DNA of 64,000 nucleotides. It comes from Marsupella aquatica (taxonomy: Eukaryota; Marchantiophyta). The notes beneath the pieces are model-generated. The model worked only from the letters and a program-made list of their open reading frames with translations, was not told the origin of the DNA and did not search any database. A program made the position numbers and the translations under genes. Below, piece by piece: positions 37,523 to 48,377 of the stretch (position 1 is the stretch's first letter; each line of letters opens with the position of its first letter). The DNA is taken from positions 2,728,001 through 2,792,000 of the forward strand of contig OZ316895.1 in assembly GCA_973895155.1 (NCBI GenBank), read 5' to 3'.

Positions 37523-38936
37523 GTCAAATGCAACGATCAAAATGTTTGTAAAGCTAAGATTGTAGTGCTGGGTTTCGACAAAATACTGAAACCTAAAGGA
37601 CTAGCGAACGAAACCGAGACGGAGTGTGAGTGGATCGAGCTAAGATTTCTTTGTGGGAGCTTCAGAAAATGCTTCGACCTGGTTACGAATGACTTATACG
37701 AGATAGACTGTTAATAAACAGAGCTCACATTGCTAGTGGGAGCTTCGACAAAACACTTCAATCTACTCTTCGTAGCTGCAAACGAATAGAAGAATCACAG
37801 ACAGAGTGAGAGTGGAGGAGAGATCTCACAACGAGAGGTGACGCTCCTGCACCTACACGGCAACGAGAGTCACTACATTAGTAGCCATGCTTTTCCTTGC
37901 TTTTAAACATTAGCCAAGGTAGCTACTGTTTTACCCCAGAGACAAGCATAGGTGTGGTTATGGAGGTCTGGTTATGGAGTTTTTCTCTTTCAGTTATACA
38001 GTGTTTTCTGACTATTGTAGAGTATTTCTTGGCTAACACTCCCATGTAGTGCATTAGGTGGTGGCAAATTAAAAGTATCATTAGCCTGCCTGCTTTTTAG
38101 GTAAGTGATTGGCTAATTTTTGCCCACAAAAAAACGGCTGGTCAGCAGGCTTATTATGTTACTGTAGACAGTTCAGTACATTGTTGGGTAGGGGATCATG
38201 GTTGTGCAACTGAGGAGTTCCAGCTTCAACCCCGCCTCGAGCATAGAGGAGCTAAGGGTATGTTTGAGTGTGAGTGTATTGTCATAAGAGCTCTCCTCCC
38301 AATGTGCACCCCAAACAGCCATGTCGTAGGGGAGTTAAGTGTGCAGGTAAGGTACCCTTGCATCCGGGTTTGTGAAGGGTCTCACAAACTTGCTTCCCCA
38401 CCCATCCTGCCTTTCACACTCACCAACATCTGTCACAATGTGCCTAATGCACTGGCCAGAGCAGCTGTTTGATCAAATGCAAGAGGTTGTTCATCAAATG
38501 TGAGAGGACCTATCACAATCATTGGCAGGTAGTGGTGGCTGTGTCCTGAGCTTGTGGAGTGCCGGACTGCCATCCTCTGGAGGAAAACATTCCCGGTTGC
38601 AATTTTGGAGTTGCAGACCAGGGCACAGTGGGGGTTCAAAAACTGGACCCATGGGCTGATCCTTCCCTACTTGCTTGCATGAGGTCCATTAGCAAACCAG
38701 TGGGAGTGCTGTAGTAGGGGGAGAAGGAGTACCTCCACCATCACCATTGGCCCCTTTGTGAGCTTGGTTTTTCCCGAGTGTGGGAACCCCCTGGATTCCA
38801 TAAGTGAGTTCCTCTGTGAACTACCCTATGATGTTGCATGCTCTGAAGATAATAGTCTAGGATGGATTTCCTCTTGGTTTAGAGGCCAAAAAGAACTTGA
38901 CAATGGCGCATCATACATGTTTCACAGAATATTTGT

Positions 38937-39600
38937 TGTGTGCCCCTACTAAACATAGTAGACTGTGCTCTACTTTGTGTCCATATGTTTGGTTCTCATT
39001 TCACTTTGTTGTAACATTACAACAGCACAGGACAATGTTGCACATATATGTGTTGCATGCCCCTACTAAACTGTACCAGGCTGTGCTCTGCTTTGTTTCC
39101 CTGTGCTTTTTTCTCATCTCATTGCATTATAACGTTACAATGCACAGCAATGTTGCACATAATATGTGTTTTGTGCTCCTACTGAACTATAGTAGACTGT
39201 GCTCTACTTTGTCTCCCGCTTTGTCTACTTGTGTTTTTTCTGATATCATTGTGTTGTGACATTGCGATAGTACAGCAATGTTGCACATAATATGTGCTTT
39301 GTGCCCCCTACTAAACTATACTAGACTGTGCTCTACTTTGACTTATTTTTCCTGATCTCATTGTGTTGTAACATTATAGTAGCACAACAATGTTGCATAT
39401 AATATGTGCTTTCTGCTCCAACTAAACTATAGTAGACTGTGCTCTACTTTGTCTCCTTGTGTTACTTCTGATCTTTTTGTGTTGCAAAATTACAATAGCA
39501 CAGACGCAATGTTGTGCATATGTATTTTGTGCCCTGACTAAGCTATGATAGACTATCCTCTATATTGTATTTTTCTCTTCTCATTCTGTTGTGACCTTAC
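38937..39600. repeat. Minisatellite with about 116-bp unit
   Basis: Five to six units start near 38937, 39052, 39169, 39297, 39409 and 39525. Each contains a (G/C)CCCCTACTAAACTAT-like start, AGACTGTGCTCTACTTTG, a TGTTGTAACATTACA-like string and CAGCAATGTTGCACATAATATGTG. Units diverge by 10-20% by eye, and lengths range from about 112 to 128 bp. Confidence 0.85.
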
Positions 39601-39870
39601 ACTTTGCAAAGACTCTGAAGTAGCCTGGTGGAACGCAACGTATTGTCACCATTTTCATAGTTGATTTTCAATGAAAAATTATAAACATCTCCTTGTCATT
39701 TTCCACCCAGTCAGAGGCAAAATGGTCATGGGTTCATCCCCATGCTTCTTCTTCACATTGAGAACCCCTCCTGTAGTTTCTTGTTTTTTTTTTTTTAAGG
39801 ATATTAATGAGCCTAAATCCCCTGCCATAAATCCCCTGCCATGACCAGGGGTTCCCAGATTTGGGAGGTT

Positions 39871-40020
39871 GGGAGGTTATTCAATTTCAAGCACAATTTC
39901 CAGGTAGAAAAATAAAGCAAAACTACTCTAGGAAGACTGGGCCCACCTGGAGGGTTATCTAATTTCAAGCACCATTTCCAGGTAAAAAATAAAGTAAAAC
40001 TACTCTAAAGAAGACTAGGC
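39871..40020. repeat. 78-bp-period direct repeat
   Basis: Two copies, 39871-39941 and 39949-40020, share GGTTAT(T)C, AATTTCAAGCACxATTTCC, AAAATAAAG and AAAACTACTCTA, ending AGACT(G/A)GGC. Confidence 0.8.
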
Positions 40021-40821
40021 TAGTTAACCCATGGCTGTAACGCCCTCAGGCTCACCCCCATCACATAAACCCCTTGGGGCAATGGGTTTACCCTTTGCAG
40101 ATTTCTTTCTGCATGCAAGAAGGTTCATGCCCCATAAATTTTCTACCCAAGGTGAAAATGTGGGAGCCCGAAATCCACTTGGAAACCTTGCATCTTACGC
40201 TTCACAATTCATCACACGAACGACAGATAGTTTCATTTCCGTTCGTATCAATGTCATACGTCGTTCTTTGCCACTGTTTCCATTTTGTTGTTTTTGGCCG
40301 ATCAGGGAAGTTTTGAGCCCAAGCTCTCGGATCTGTAAACCATGGCGAACTGTGACAGCTGATGGTGAGGCAACAACTCCGAGGTGTGTTGGACTAGACA
40401 GGATGACGATTATACTTGAAGATCCCGATGGCCCAGGTAACAAACGACAAATGCAAGCTTGTGGCAAAATGTAGAACTACGTGCCCGCAATTTAATGATC
40501 AATTTAGACTTCTATATCCCCATTATCATTTTTGCTAGGGTATGAAAACTCGCCAAAGCAGTTTTGAAGAGCACTTCTGTCAGTGAAGAGCCTAACACCT
40601 CCTGATACACAGCACAGAATGTCTTCTCCCAAGGCTTTCCTGTATTGGGTTGGAGGCTGGTCTCCATTCTAGGGTGTAGTCGTTTTACTAGGGCCTCTGA
40701 TGCACAATCCTCGAGTAAAGAAGTATTAGAAAACATAGTAGTCTACAGTGTTTCCCAAGTACAGGCCCAGATTTCAATCCCAAGAGTGAAGAAACAACCA
40801 AGATGTAGTTAAAAAATTCTC

Positions 40822-43440
40822 TTATCCACACTGAGATGGGATCCTCCCCAAAATTGCCAACCTTTCTGAGACAGTGGCCCCACATTTTCTCAACATCGAC
40901 CGCTCACTGGAGCGCAAAACCAATGAATGGAATTGTTGAGGCTGCTCGGTACTGGTAATTGTAGAGAGCTGAGCTAAGTCATCTTCTAGGGAAGACGTGG
41001 GATAGAGGCTGTCCCGCTTTTCCAAGAGCGTCTGCATACTTTTCGCGACAGGTGCATTCAGAAGCCAAACCCCTAATTCAAATTTCTTGTCACCACTTTC
41101 CACTAGCTTAGTTTGCCGACCTCTTTTCTTGCTGTGGGAAACGAGGCCTTGCGTTGGTGGCCCAGCCCACCCTAAAGCTCTGGCAGTGCTCTCAATTCCT
41201 TGCTCAAGAATAATTTCCAGACTACATACTTTCTCAAAAGTCTCATCTGACAAGTGCATAACGAAGAGAAGCATGAGCAGATCCTCCTGGGGCTTGCCAA
41301 CTGCAGAGATTTCAAAATACTCGCAATCCTGTGAATTGCAAGCAGAACAGCCTACCTTCCTCCAAAGAGCAGTGCGGCGACGGATATAGCGCGATGAGAA
41401 CGACTCTGAACACATATCTAACACCAGTGTCAAGTCAATGTTTACTATATCAAATGGGTTGTCTGCTTCGGTGAAACCGTATCTGTGCAGAAGAGCAGCA
41501 TTACTCAATGTGCCGTATGTGTTGAAGATCTGCACCACCGTCCAACTCGGTTTTTCAGTTGATTGTATGTTGTGACACAATGTTCATCTCCAAGACGTAG
41601 GGAATTTGATAGGGGGTTCACTTTGTCCTGTTGTGGATGACGACGAAGGAAATAGTTGAGCAAGGCACTTCTGCAAACTAGACAGGACGTCTAATTACTT
41701 ACCTCAGCACGTGCTGCGACGTCTTTCACAAGGATCATTTCCAAAACGTTACTGTGGCCCTCCAACCCAGAGGAAGCACTACCACCGTACTCTTCGGTTC
41801 GATAGTGGATGTCATTACGATCCCTTTTCTCCTCGTTGACATGATTATTACTCCGGGACACTTTTAGAGGTTTGTGGGAATCCAAATCCGAATCTGCTTC
41901 TGAATCTGAATCTGAATCTGAATCTGAGTCTGAATCGTTGACTATGTGCACATCTTCTGCTGCAGTCTTGTGATTGAATCTGCCATTCAAAACAATTAAT
42001 ACAGTTCCCAGAACATACTGCCAGATTGTACCCATCATCCATCACTGCAGTATGACTGGGTAGTCCAGATTGTTTGGCAAGAAATCGCAAAGAGTTCGTG
42101 CACTTACAAGTCAGCCAAAGGCACCATTCCATAGCCATGATACTCATCAACCTCAAAAGCCCGAGAAGCTACCAATGTCTTCGCTGCCAGATAGTGACTT
42201 AACGTAAACCAGTTGGCTGGAAAGTCATTCGGATGGTGCAAAGAAAGTGGGGCTATGGATTCCTTCCAGTCTTCTTCCATCAAAATGATGTCCTCTTTAA
42301 TCACCTGCCTAGAAAGTCAAACCAACACCATCGAGGCAAACACACCATGAACATGAGCATCTAAACAAATTAAATTTCTACTTCCTGCCCAACTCAATTC
42401 AAGGTGGAAAACTTGATCACCTTTTCCCTCACTACAAATGGTGACCTAGAGAGACTAGGCGATAGAGACAATTTCGGATCGTCACTTTTGGAACCGTCAC
42501 AAACAATGACCATATGGACAAACGCTGTTGACAAGCCTACAAGGAATCCGATGTCCTTTATGCATAGCAACTGATTCACGGGCTGTAAGGTTTATATTCC
42601 CTCCAGGATCAATCTAGAGCCTTCCTCTTAGATATCTGTTTGGCACTCTCCTTAGGGGGGAGAGGAAAGTAAATAAATTGTTGAGAGAAGAATTATGGGA
42701 TGTCATAGTCCAAACTATTCTTTGACACTGCTGACAGAAGAACTCTGTTCGTACAGATTCGGTCCCTCGATCTAATTACAAAGGATACTGCATTAATCAT
42801 GAAGGCTTAGAATTTCGGAGCACATTTGCGGTACAATCAGTGCACAATTCCTAGGCATTTCAAGAAAATGCCCTCATTCGTAAGTATGGCTTGGAGTGAT
42901 CAATACACGCACTAAGACAGACAGATGAGTGCACCTAGAAAAATCCAAACTGTTACAGCAAAAACCAAGTCATGGAAATCGAATTCAGAATATTGTTGAT
43001 CCGTTCACCTTGTGTAGCTCGGTGCCCTGCAGAAGAGAGTCTATCTCCTCGGCGCTCCAAAGAAATGGCAGCCTTTGCTCATTTGGCAGTGCTTGCAAGT
43101 AGCCAAACCAGCTCGACCTCTCTTGCAGGCTCCGTTCGTACATAACGGCCACAGCAAGGCCCAGCCCACCTCCAAGTTCTTCTTCATCAATGAGCTGCGC
43201 TGCTCTAGTAGTCTTCACTGTGAGGCACGCCTGCTTGGGTATAGTAGCTATCAACTCATCGGCTTGCATTGCGTACACGGCTCTCACCCCAATGTCTGCC
43301 ACTGATTTGCTGCTGCCCAGCTCAAATGCTAGCCCATCCGTGTACTCGACGCCATTGTTGCGCATCCAGCGAAGAAATGTGCGAAACTTTCTATTTTGAA
43401 GAAAGTGGAACGTGCGGAGTGAGTGTTTGAGGCAAGGCAT
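40822..43440 (-). CDS. SET-domain lysine methyltransferase, SETD6/RKM4-like
   Basis: Four exons (43440-43009, 42304-42108, 41979-41703, 41529-40822) encode 537 aa, in frame throughout. The N-terminal SET part has FLRWMRNNGVE, a GVRAVYAMQADELIATIPK segment and SSWFGYLQALP. The catalytic/SAM motif is split by intron 2 as ADL-FNHKTA (Asn212, His213), and the second SET motif is IFNTYGTLSNAALL (303-316). A helical substrate-binding region follows (FEKVCSLEIILEQG, RDSLYPTSSLEDDLAQL, SSERSMLRKC). This subfamily methylates lysines of ribosomal or other proteins; the substrate here is unknown. Exon 3 inserts an acidic Asp-Ser repeat (about residues 225-244) and further low-complexity sequence between the two SET motifs. 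The start is the first ATG of a long open exon. Confidence 0.88.
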
Positions 43441-43946
43441 GGCCCTTCAACGGCAACTCTATGATGTAAGTTTAATTTTTCTCAACATTCTAGGACAAAT
43501 GTACTCAGCAAAAAGCGGCTCAGGTCCTCCGAGCGAAAAATCTTGCCATGGACAAGACTGGCAAAGACCAATGAAGGATATGACTGAGAGAAGAGGGCAC
43601 AAATTATGAACCAATTTTGCGTAACATCCATGATCGAGGAGCTCTAGAGTCACATAACAATGCAGAAATCGTCAATAGAAGACGCACAAACGTACAACAC
43701 ATGTGGAGGGAAAGAAAAATGGGACCTTTTAAAGACAGAGGATTGGAGTGGGTTCTCTGCCATAGCTTGCTCCTCTCTTTGAGGAGAAAGGCGCTTGAAC
43801 GTCACTCCTTGATCCAGTTGTCCGTCAACAAATATGAAAGCCCAAGGGATGCCAGTGGTTGTTGAATGCAAGATAGACCCACACTCACTCTCTATTCATC
43901 GGAGAAGGATTGCTAGAGAACGAAATGTTCATGAGCTATATAGTTC

Positions 43947-44462
43947 GACATCTTCGTCCTTAACTAGATACTGTTGAACGGTATCTAGAGCTCCCGCGAC
44001 CAAGGGTCTTGTAACAATTTCGTTGAAGCACGCAGCGACCTGTGGCCCAATAGTTCAGAGTTAGAGGTTTTGCAATGCAACTCCATTTTAGCATGCTACG
44101 TTAAGCCCTAAACCCTGTTGCATCTCACTAGTACATCTACATTGAAAACGAACGACCCACTTGAATTCAGCGTGCCTGCAATGCCCCTGGAAATCAGACA
44201 CGAAACCCTCAGAATGCAGAGAAGATGATAATTCGCGTACCTATATGGAGTCAAAGACGGTACTACAGCGAATCGTAGCCCCTCGCCTTAGAGGAGTGAT
44301 CCCGTGAGCTCTCTCACAGCAATCACATCCAATCTGTAATGCTTTCTGAAGCTGGGGAAGTGCCTTTGCGACGCATTATGCCTAAGTTTACCGTCCCCTC
44401 TACCAGATCCATCTTCACATGAGAGAAAACGCAGGTGCTGAATTTAATTTTCGACAATTTGC
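43947..44462 (-). pseudogene. Partial lumazine synthase copy
   Basis: This segment aligns with 36247-36738 of the lumazine synthase gene in the same orientation, covering exon 3, the intron and exon 2. Exon 2 has a TAA at 44292-44290 in place of an Arg codon within the conserved GSxLRGEG segment, so it cannot encode the enzyme. The exon 3 frame is still open but has changed residues. Donor and acceptor-like signals persist. It lies about 500 bp upstream of the SETD6-like start. Because the intron is kept, it arose by DNA duplication, not retroposition. Confidence 0.85.
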
Positions 44463-44603
44463 AAGTCTTCAGTGCTTGATTCATCGCACTTCCCTCCCTG
44501 TACATCTTCAACTGCAACCATGGGGTCGGTCATTGGTGGCTTCCTCAGTCATTGACTTGCCGAATCTATGTCTTGCATTCCATCTTGTTGCTTTGATAAC
44601 TCG

Positions 44604-44789
44604 AACCTCGAACATTTCGACTGCTTGGACAAATGGCGTCGAAAACTAGAACACTTCAACATCATTGTTTGCTTTACGAAGATAGTGGGAAATCTGAACC
44701 TCGAACATTTCGACTGCTTGGACAAATGGCGTCGAAAACTAGAACACTTCAACATCATTGTTTGCTTTACGAAGATAGTGGGAAATCTG
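44604..44789. repeat. Perfect 93-bp tandem duplication
   Basis: Units 44604-44696 and 44697-44789 appear identical over 93 bp. The length is a multiple of three, so all frames through it stay open, which explains several spurious ORFs with internal repeats on both strands. Confidence 0.92.
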
Positions 44790-46215
44790 AAAATATGCTC
44801 CTTTGGCACTTCAATCAATTGACACCCATTTTGTTCCCAAAATTGCAAAGTTTGACATTCATTATCTCCCTTGATATCCAACTGGATGGGCCCTTCTTGG
44901 GTTAGCTAAAAGCTACTTGGAAAGATCTTTCTAACCTATCTAATGTTTTTAGTTTCCATGGAGAATTAAGAGAACTATGAATTTGTAAAGATTGCTCTAT
45001 TAATCAATGTCCACATTTTGCACTTCCTGAAGTTGTTGAGCAGCTAACTTTGACATCAGTATCTCCATAGGAAATACAATAAAATCTGATGTTTTGGTGT
45101 CGGCTACAAACAGGTCATCCCTTTAGAAGAGATGCAAAGATCTTTCCTAGCCGTTTTTAACCAACTTGAAGAAATCAGATTCGGCTGGATATTGAGGGAG
45201 ATAGAGAATGTCAAAGCTAGCTACCCTGAACCCTAAACCCATAGCTAACTTCAATGTTTTAAATCTCTCAATTTTCAATCAAATTTACAAATTTCTAAAG
45301 ATGATTGAGGACTTCATTGACACCACATTTCCTAAAAGATTATATCACCTCTAGAGGAGGTCCACAGTTCTGTTCTCTTCAATGTGTAGGGATATCCCAC
45401 GAAAATGGGTCCCTCAAGCTCAGATTGGTGTTGGTTGAGTTAAGGTGTTTGGGTACCCAAGTGGACACTAGGTTTGGAGACTTGGGGGCTCAAACTGCTT
45501 CTCTTGGCTTGGAAATCAATAAGTTGTAAACATAAACAAAGAGACCCACAAAGAGACCCATTGACAGTAATGAGTGTATTTTCCAGTGATGAAGCATAGT
45601 AGCACAAGGAGCGGATTTACTGGTTTGTCTTGGCACTATTTAACTATTAAACTGTATGGTGATACCTGTACATACATGGACAGTCAGATCTTGTACTATC
45701 AAATGTGGACCACCAGATCACATTTCATCACTCTACCTTCAAACTGGCCAAGGACCAGCAAAATAACCAAAAAACAACAAACCTGTGTACTCTTTGCAGC
45801 AAGTCTTCATGGCTGCTGAATTGGAGAGATATCACCATTAAAAGTTTCCCTTGATTTACCCATGGGAAAGAAATCATCAGGGACAGTTTCCAATGATTTC
45901 CCATTGAATTCTACCCAAACGGCGGCCATATATAAATATAAATATATATATATACTGCCAAAGAACAAAAAGTGGCCAAAACCAAAAGCGGCAAATCCAA
46001 AGGGATAAAACTACCAAAGAAGGAAAGCCGCTAAATCAGGAAGACGCGATCCCAAAAGCAAGAAATGGAATACACGAAAAAGTAAAAAACCAAGGCCAAG
46101 GAGCCAATTGCAGGAAATTTGAGGCGACTATTTCAAATCAACATCCTGGACCCACATTCTACTCATCAGATTTTCTCTCCAGAATCCTGAAAATGGAGAT
46201 TCCCTGAAGTTCTCT
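44790..46215. other. Intergenic DNA
   Basis: AT-rich DNA with short open frames only. The string FPKLQSLTF in one plus-strand frame near 44830 hints at a leucine-rich-repeat remnant, but it is too short to support. A (TA)n-like run lies near 45930. Confidence 0.4.
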
Positions 46216-46304
46216 ACACGTGTCATCCCCTAATTGTACACTTGGGCTTCACGTCGCAGGGGCTCGCGGATTCTGCCACGTAGGTAATCTGGAATGACGT
46301 GGCA
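46216..46304 (+). promoter_or_regulatory. ACGT (ABRE/G-box-like) cluster
   Basis: Three ACGT-core elements lie within 90 bp: ACACGTGTC (46216-46224), GCCACGTAGG (46275-46284) and TGACGTGGCA (46295-46304). These match ABA-response-type elements bound by bZIP factors. A TATA-like string (CGTATAAATC) follows near 46388. They precede the hydrophilic-protein gene, with a probable intron in its leader, so drought or ABA control is a fair inference. Confidence 0.5.
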
Positions 46305-47264
46305 GAGAGTCTGCTGTGCTCCACTTTGTCATTTTGTCCAAGCCGAGTCATTAAGTACTGGAAACGGCAGAACCTGTGGAGTAGTTCGTATAAATCTAGA
46401 GCAGCGACATCATTGCATAGAAGATCGAAGAAGAAGGACATCTGAGTTCTTGAGCAGCTTGAAGGACTGCGCTACTGTCAAATTACACGAACAAGTTATC
46501 TGTCGTTGACATTCAGTGAGCTAAAGTAAGCGATCCGTCTTTTTTTCGTTTTGTTCCGTTCCTGAAGTGCACATGAAACAGTGCCTTCATGTTACTTCTT
46601 CCTCTGAGGTCATGTTCTCACTGAACTGCTGGACGGACAGTGTTCTCAGATGATAGCCGGAATGCCATTGCAATCCCTGAGTCGTATGGGTCCTGTGCAT
46701 GTTGTCTCAGTGCCGGTGAATTTGCTTTGGAAGAAAAGCACACTGAAGTGGAAGGACTATGTGCGCTCCGTATAGACTTAATTGCCGGTGGAGATGGAAG
46801 AAAACCCAATTTCAATGTTCGGTCTAGACTAAACTTGGTTCCCGTCAGATAGTACTCATTTCGAGTCCTTGTGGAGGAAGGCTGACTTAGTTGGAATCAG
46901 CGTCAGTCTTGACTCGACCGGGTCCTTTCTCTGTTGCCTTAATTGCTGGTCAATTTGCGGAGAAATAAACTGAACTGTTATGAGCGTTGAGTCGTGACAG
47001 GGTTGAGTCGTGACTCAACTTTTGGGTCTTTCTGTACAGTACCAATGGCCAGCTCGTTCGGTGGAAATAAATTTCACTGGACTGAGTAAATGTGGAACGG
47101 TTTTCGTACAAAATTCATGCACAGAGGTTGATGTGCTGGAGACTGGGTCATAATCTACAGATCGAGGATGCAGGTTTACTTTGCTGACGTGCTATCAGCT
47201 CTTTTGGTTTTGTGCAGAGGAATCTGGTTTGCGAAAAGAGTGTGGAAAGGGATAGAGAGGAGAG

Positions 47265-48377
47265 ATGGCCAGTGATCATTCAGATGCGATTCAAGTGAAA
47301 CCCGAGGACCTGTACGACCCTTCCGAGGGTGCATTTGCCGGTGCTCCAGCTACTCACGTCGATAAAGTTCAAGGTGAAGCATCATTTTACCATACTAGCT
47401 TTTTCTGTTGCTGCTTGTACGTGCTTTCTCTCGCGGCCCCCTGACGAAGACGTTTCGGTGGTGGCTCGAGTCTCGTCGATGGCAAATTGTGTCAGCACGG
47501 CTCGGCAAGGTTTTTCGCGCATACTGAGTTGTGACCCAAATCATTCGTTCTGAGTTAGATCGGATTTAGTTGAAGCGTAGTTTAAAACTCAGATCTGTTT
47601 TCTCTAAAGGCCTAGTCCTGAATATGTAGGTGTACTACTAGTGTAAAGTTGAAGGAAGTGATAACGTGGAGCACTTGTTCCGACTTTATGAACTGGAAAT
47701 GGAAAATCTCAACTGAGTTCTGCTGAAATGACAACTTCGTGAGTAATAGCAAAAGTTTTGATTTTCCGTAATTCTTCCAAATCTATTAAAAGGGGTCTTA
47801 GCGTTGAACTGGTTATCATCGATTTTATTGTGCCTCTCTTCCTGGTTGTTACAGGGTGTGAGTTTTGGAACTATACACTATGTACAGACAGAAGTTGTAA
47901 ATAGTGTGATTGGTTTTGTCAAATATAGGGCATTAGCACCATACAGCGCTTGAGCAGATGGAGCAAAGAGTCGTTGTTAACCATTTGTTACGTCAGACAG
48001 GATATCATCAATTGCTGTCTTATTATTTGGAAGACTAATCCAGAGGTTCTTGAGTTTCAATCCGTGGTTGGCTTTCTAATCTTGGTTGATTTGGTAAATT
48101 CGCAGAGGTGGATCCAAATGAAGGACAAAAGGGTATGTTGAAGGATATGTTGAAAAAGGAGCACGAGGAGCAACAACCTCCCGTTGCTGAGGGGCAGTCT
48201 GAGCCCGTCACCCACGAAACGGACAATGTTAAAACAACTTACAACACAGAGGACGACGGACAGAACCTAACGCTGAAAGCAAAGATCAAGGGCAAGATGG
48301 AGAAAGTGGGAGATAAACTCCGTCCAAAGAGTGCTGTTGAAGCCAAGAATGCCGATCCACATCCTAATCTTGTATAG
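47265..48377 (+). CDS. Small hydrophilic LEA-like protein
   Basis: Two exons (47265-47373 and 48106-48377) join in frame to give 126 aa. The product is highly hydrophilic and low in aromatic residues: MASDHSDAIQVKPEDLYDPS at the start, then a Lys/Glu-rich helix (GMLKDMLKKEHEEQQ) and a second amphipathic helix (LKAKIKGKMEKVGDKL). There is no signal peptide or membrane segment. Composition and helices resemble late-embryogenesis-abundant or dehydrin-like protectants, but I do not recognise a named family. ACGT promoter elements about 1 kb upstream fit a desiccation or ABA response. The long gap between them and the start suggests a leader intron. Confidence 0.7.

Larger units (their letters stand above)
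37198..37848 (-). promoter_or_regulatory. Lumazine synthase 5' leader, homologous to the HCAR leader
   Basis: Minus-strand counterpart of 27318-27887. Besides substitutions, it differs by two extra copies of a 52-bp unit. It should include the promoter and 5' untranslated region. Homology ends at the start codon, and the transit peptides themselves are unrelated. Confidence 0.8.
37849..40821. other. Intergenic DNA with minisatellite
   Basis: No gene recognised. It holds the 116-bp minisatellite and a 78-bp duplication (listed separately). A plus-strand open frame of 147 codons at 40031-40474 and a minus-strand one at 40512-40736 show no recognisable protein features; the latter directly follows the SETD6-like stop and could be 3' untranslated sequence or an alternative last exon. 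Confidence 0.5.

Noticed and set aside
39690-39810. SINE-like block with GGTTCATCCC and a T-run
   Set aside because: No A box, no target-site duplication and no second copy was recognised.
40031-40474. 147-codon plus-strand open frame
   Set aside because: The opposite strand is also open over much of it, composition is Pro/Arg-rich without domain features, and no splice or promoter context supports it.
44568-44905. ORFs with an internal 31-residue repeat
   Set aside because: The repeat comes from the perfect 93-bp DNA duplication, which keeps all frames open; residues look like antisense or random DNA. A leucine-rich-repeat relic was considered but not supported.
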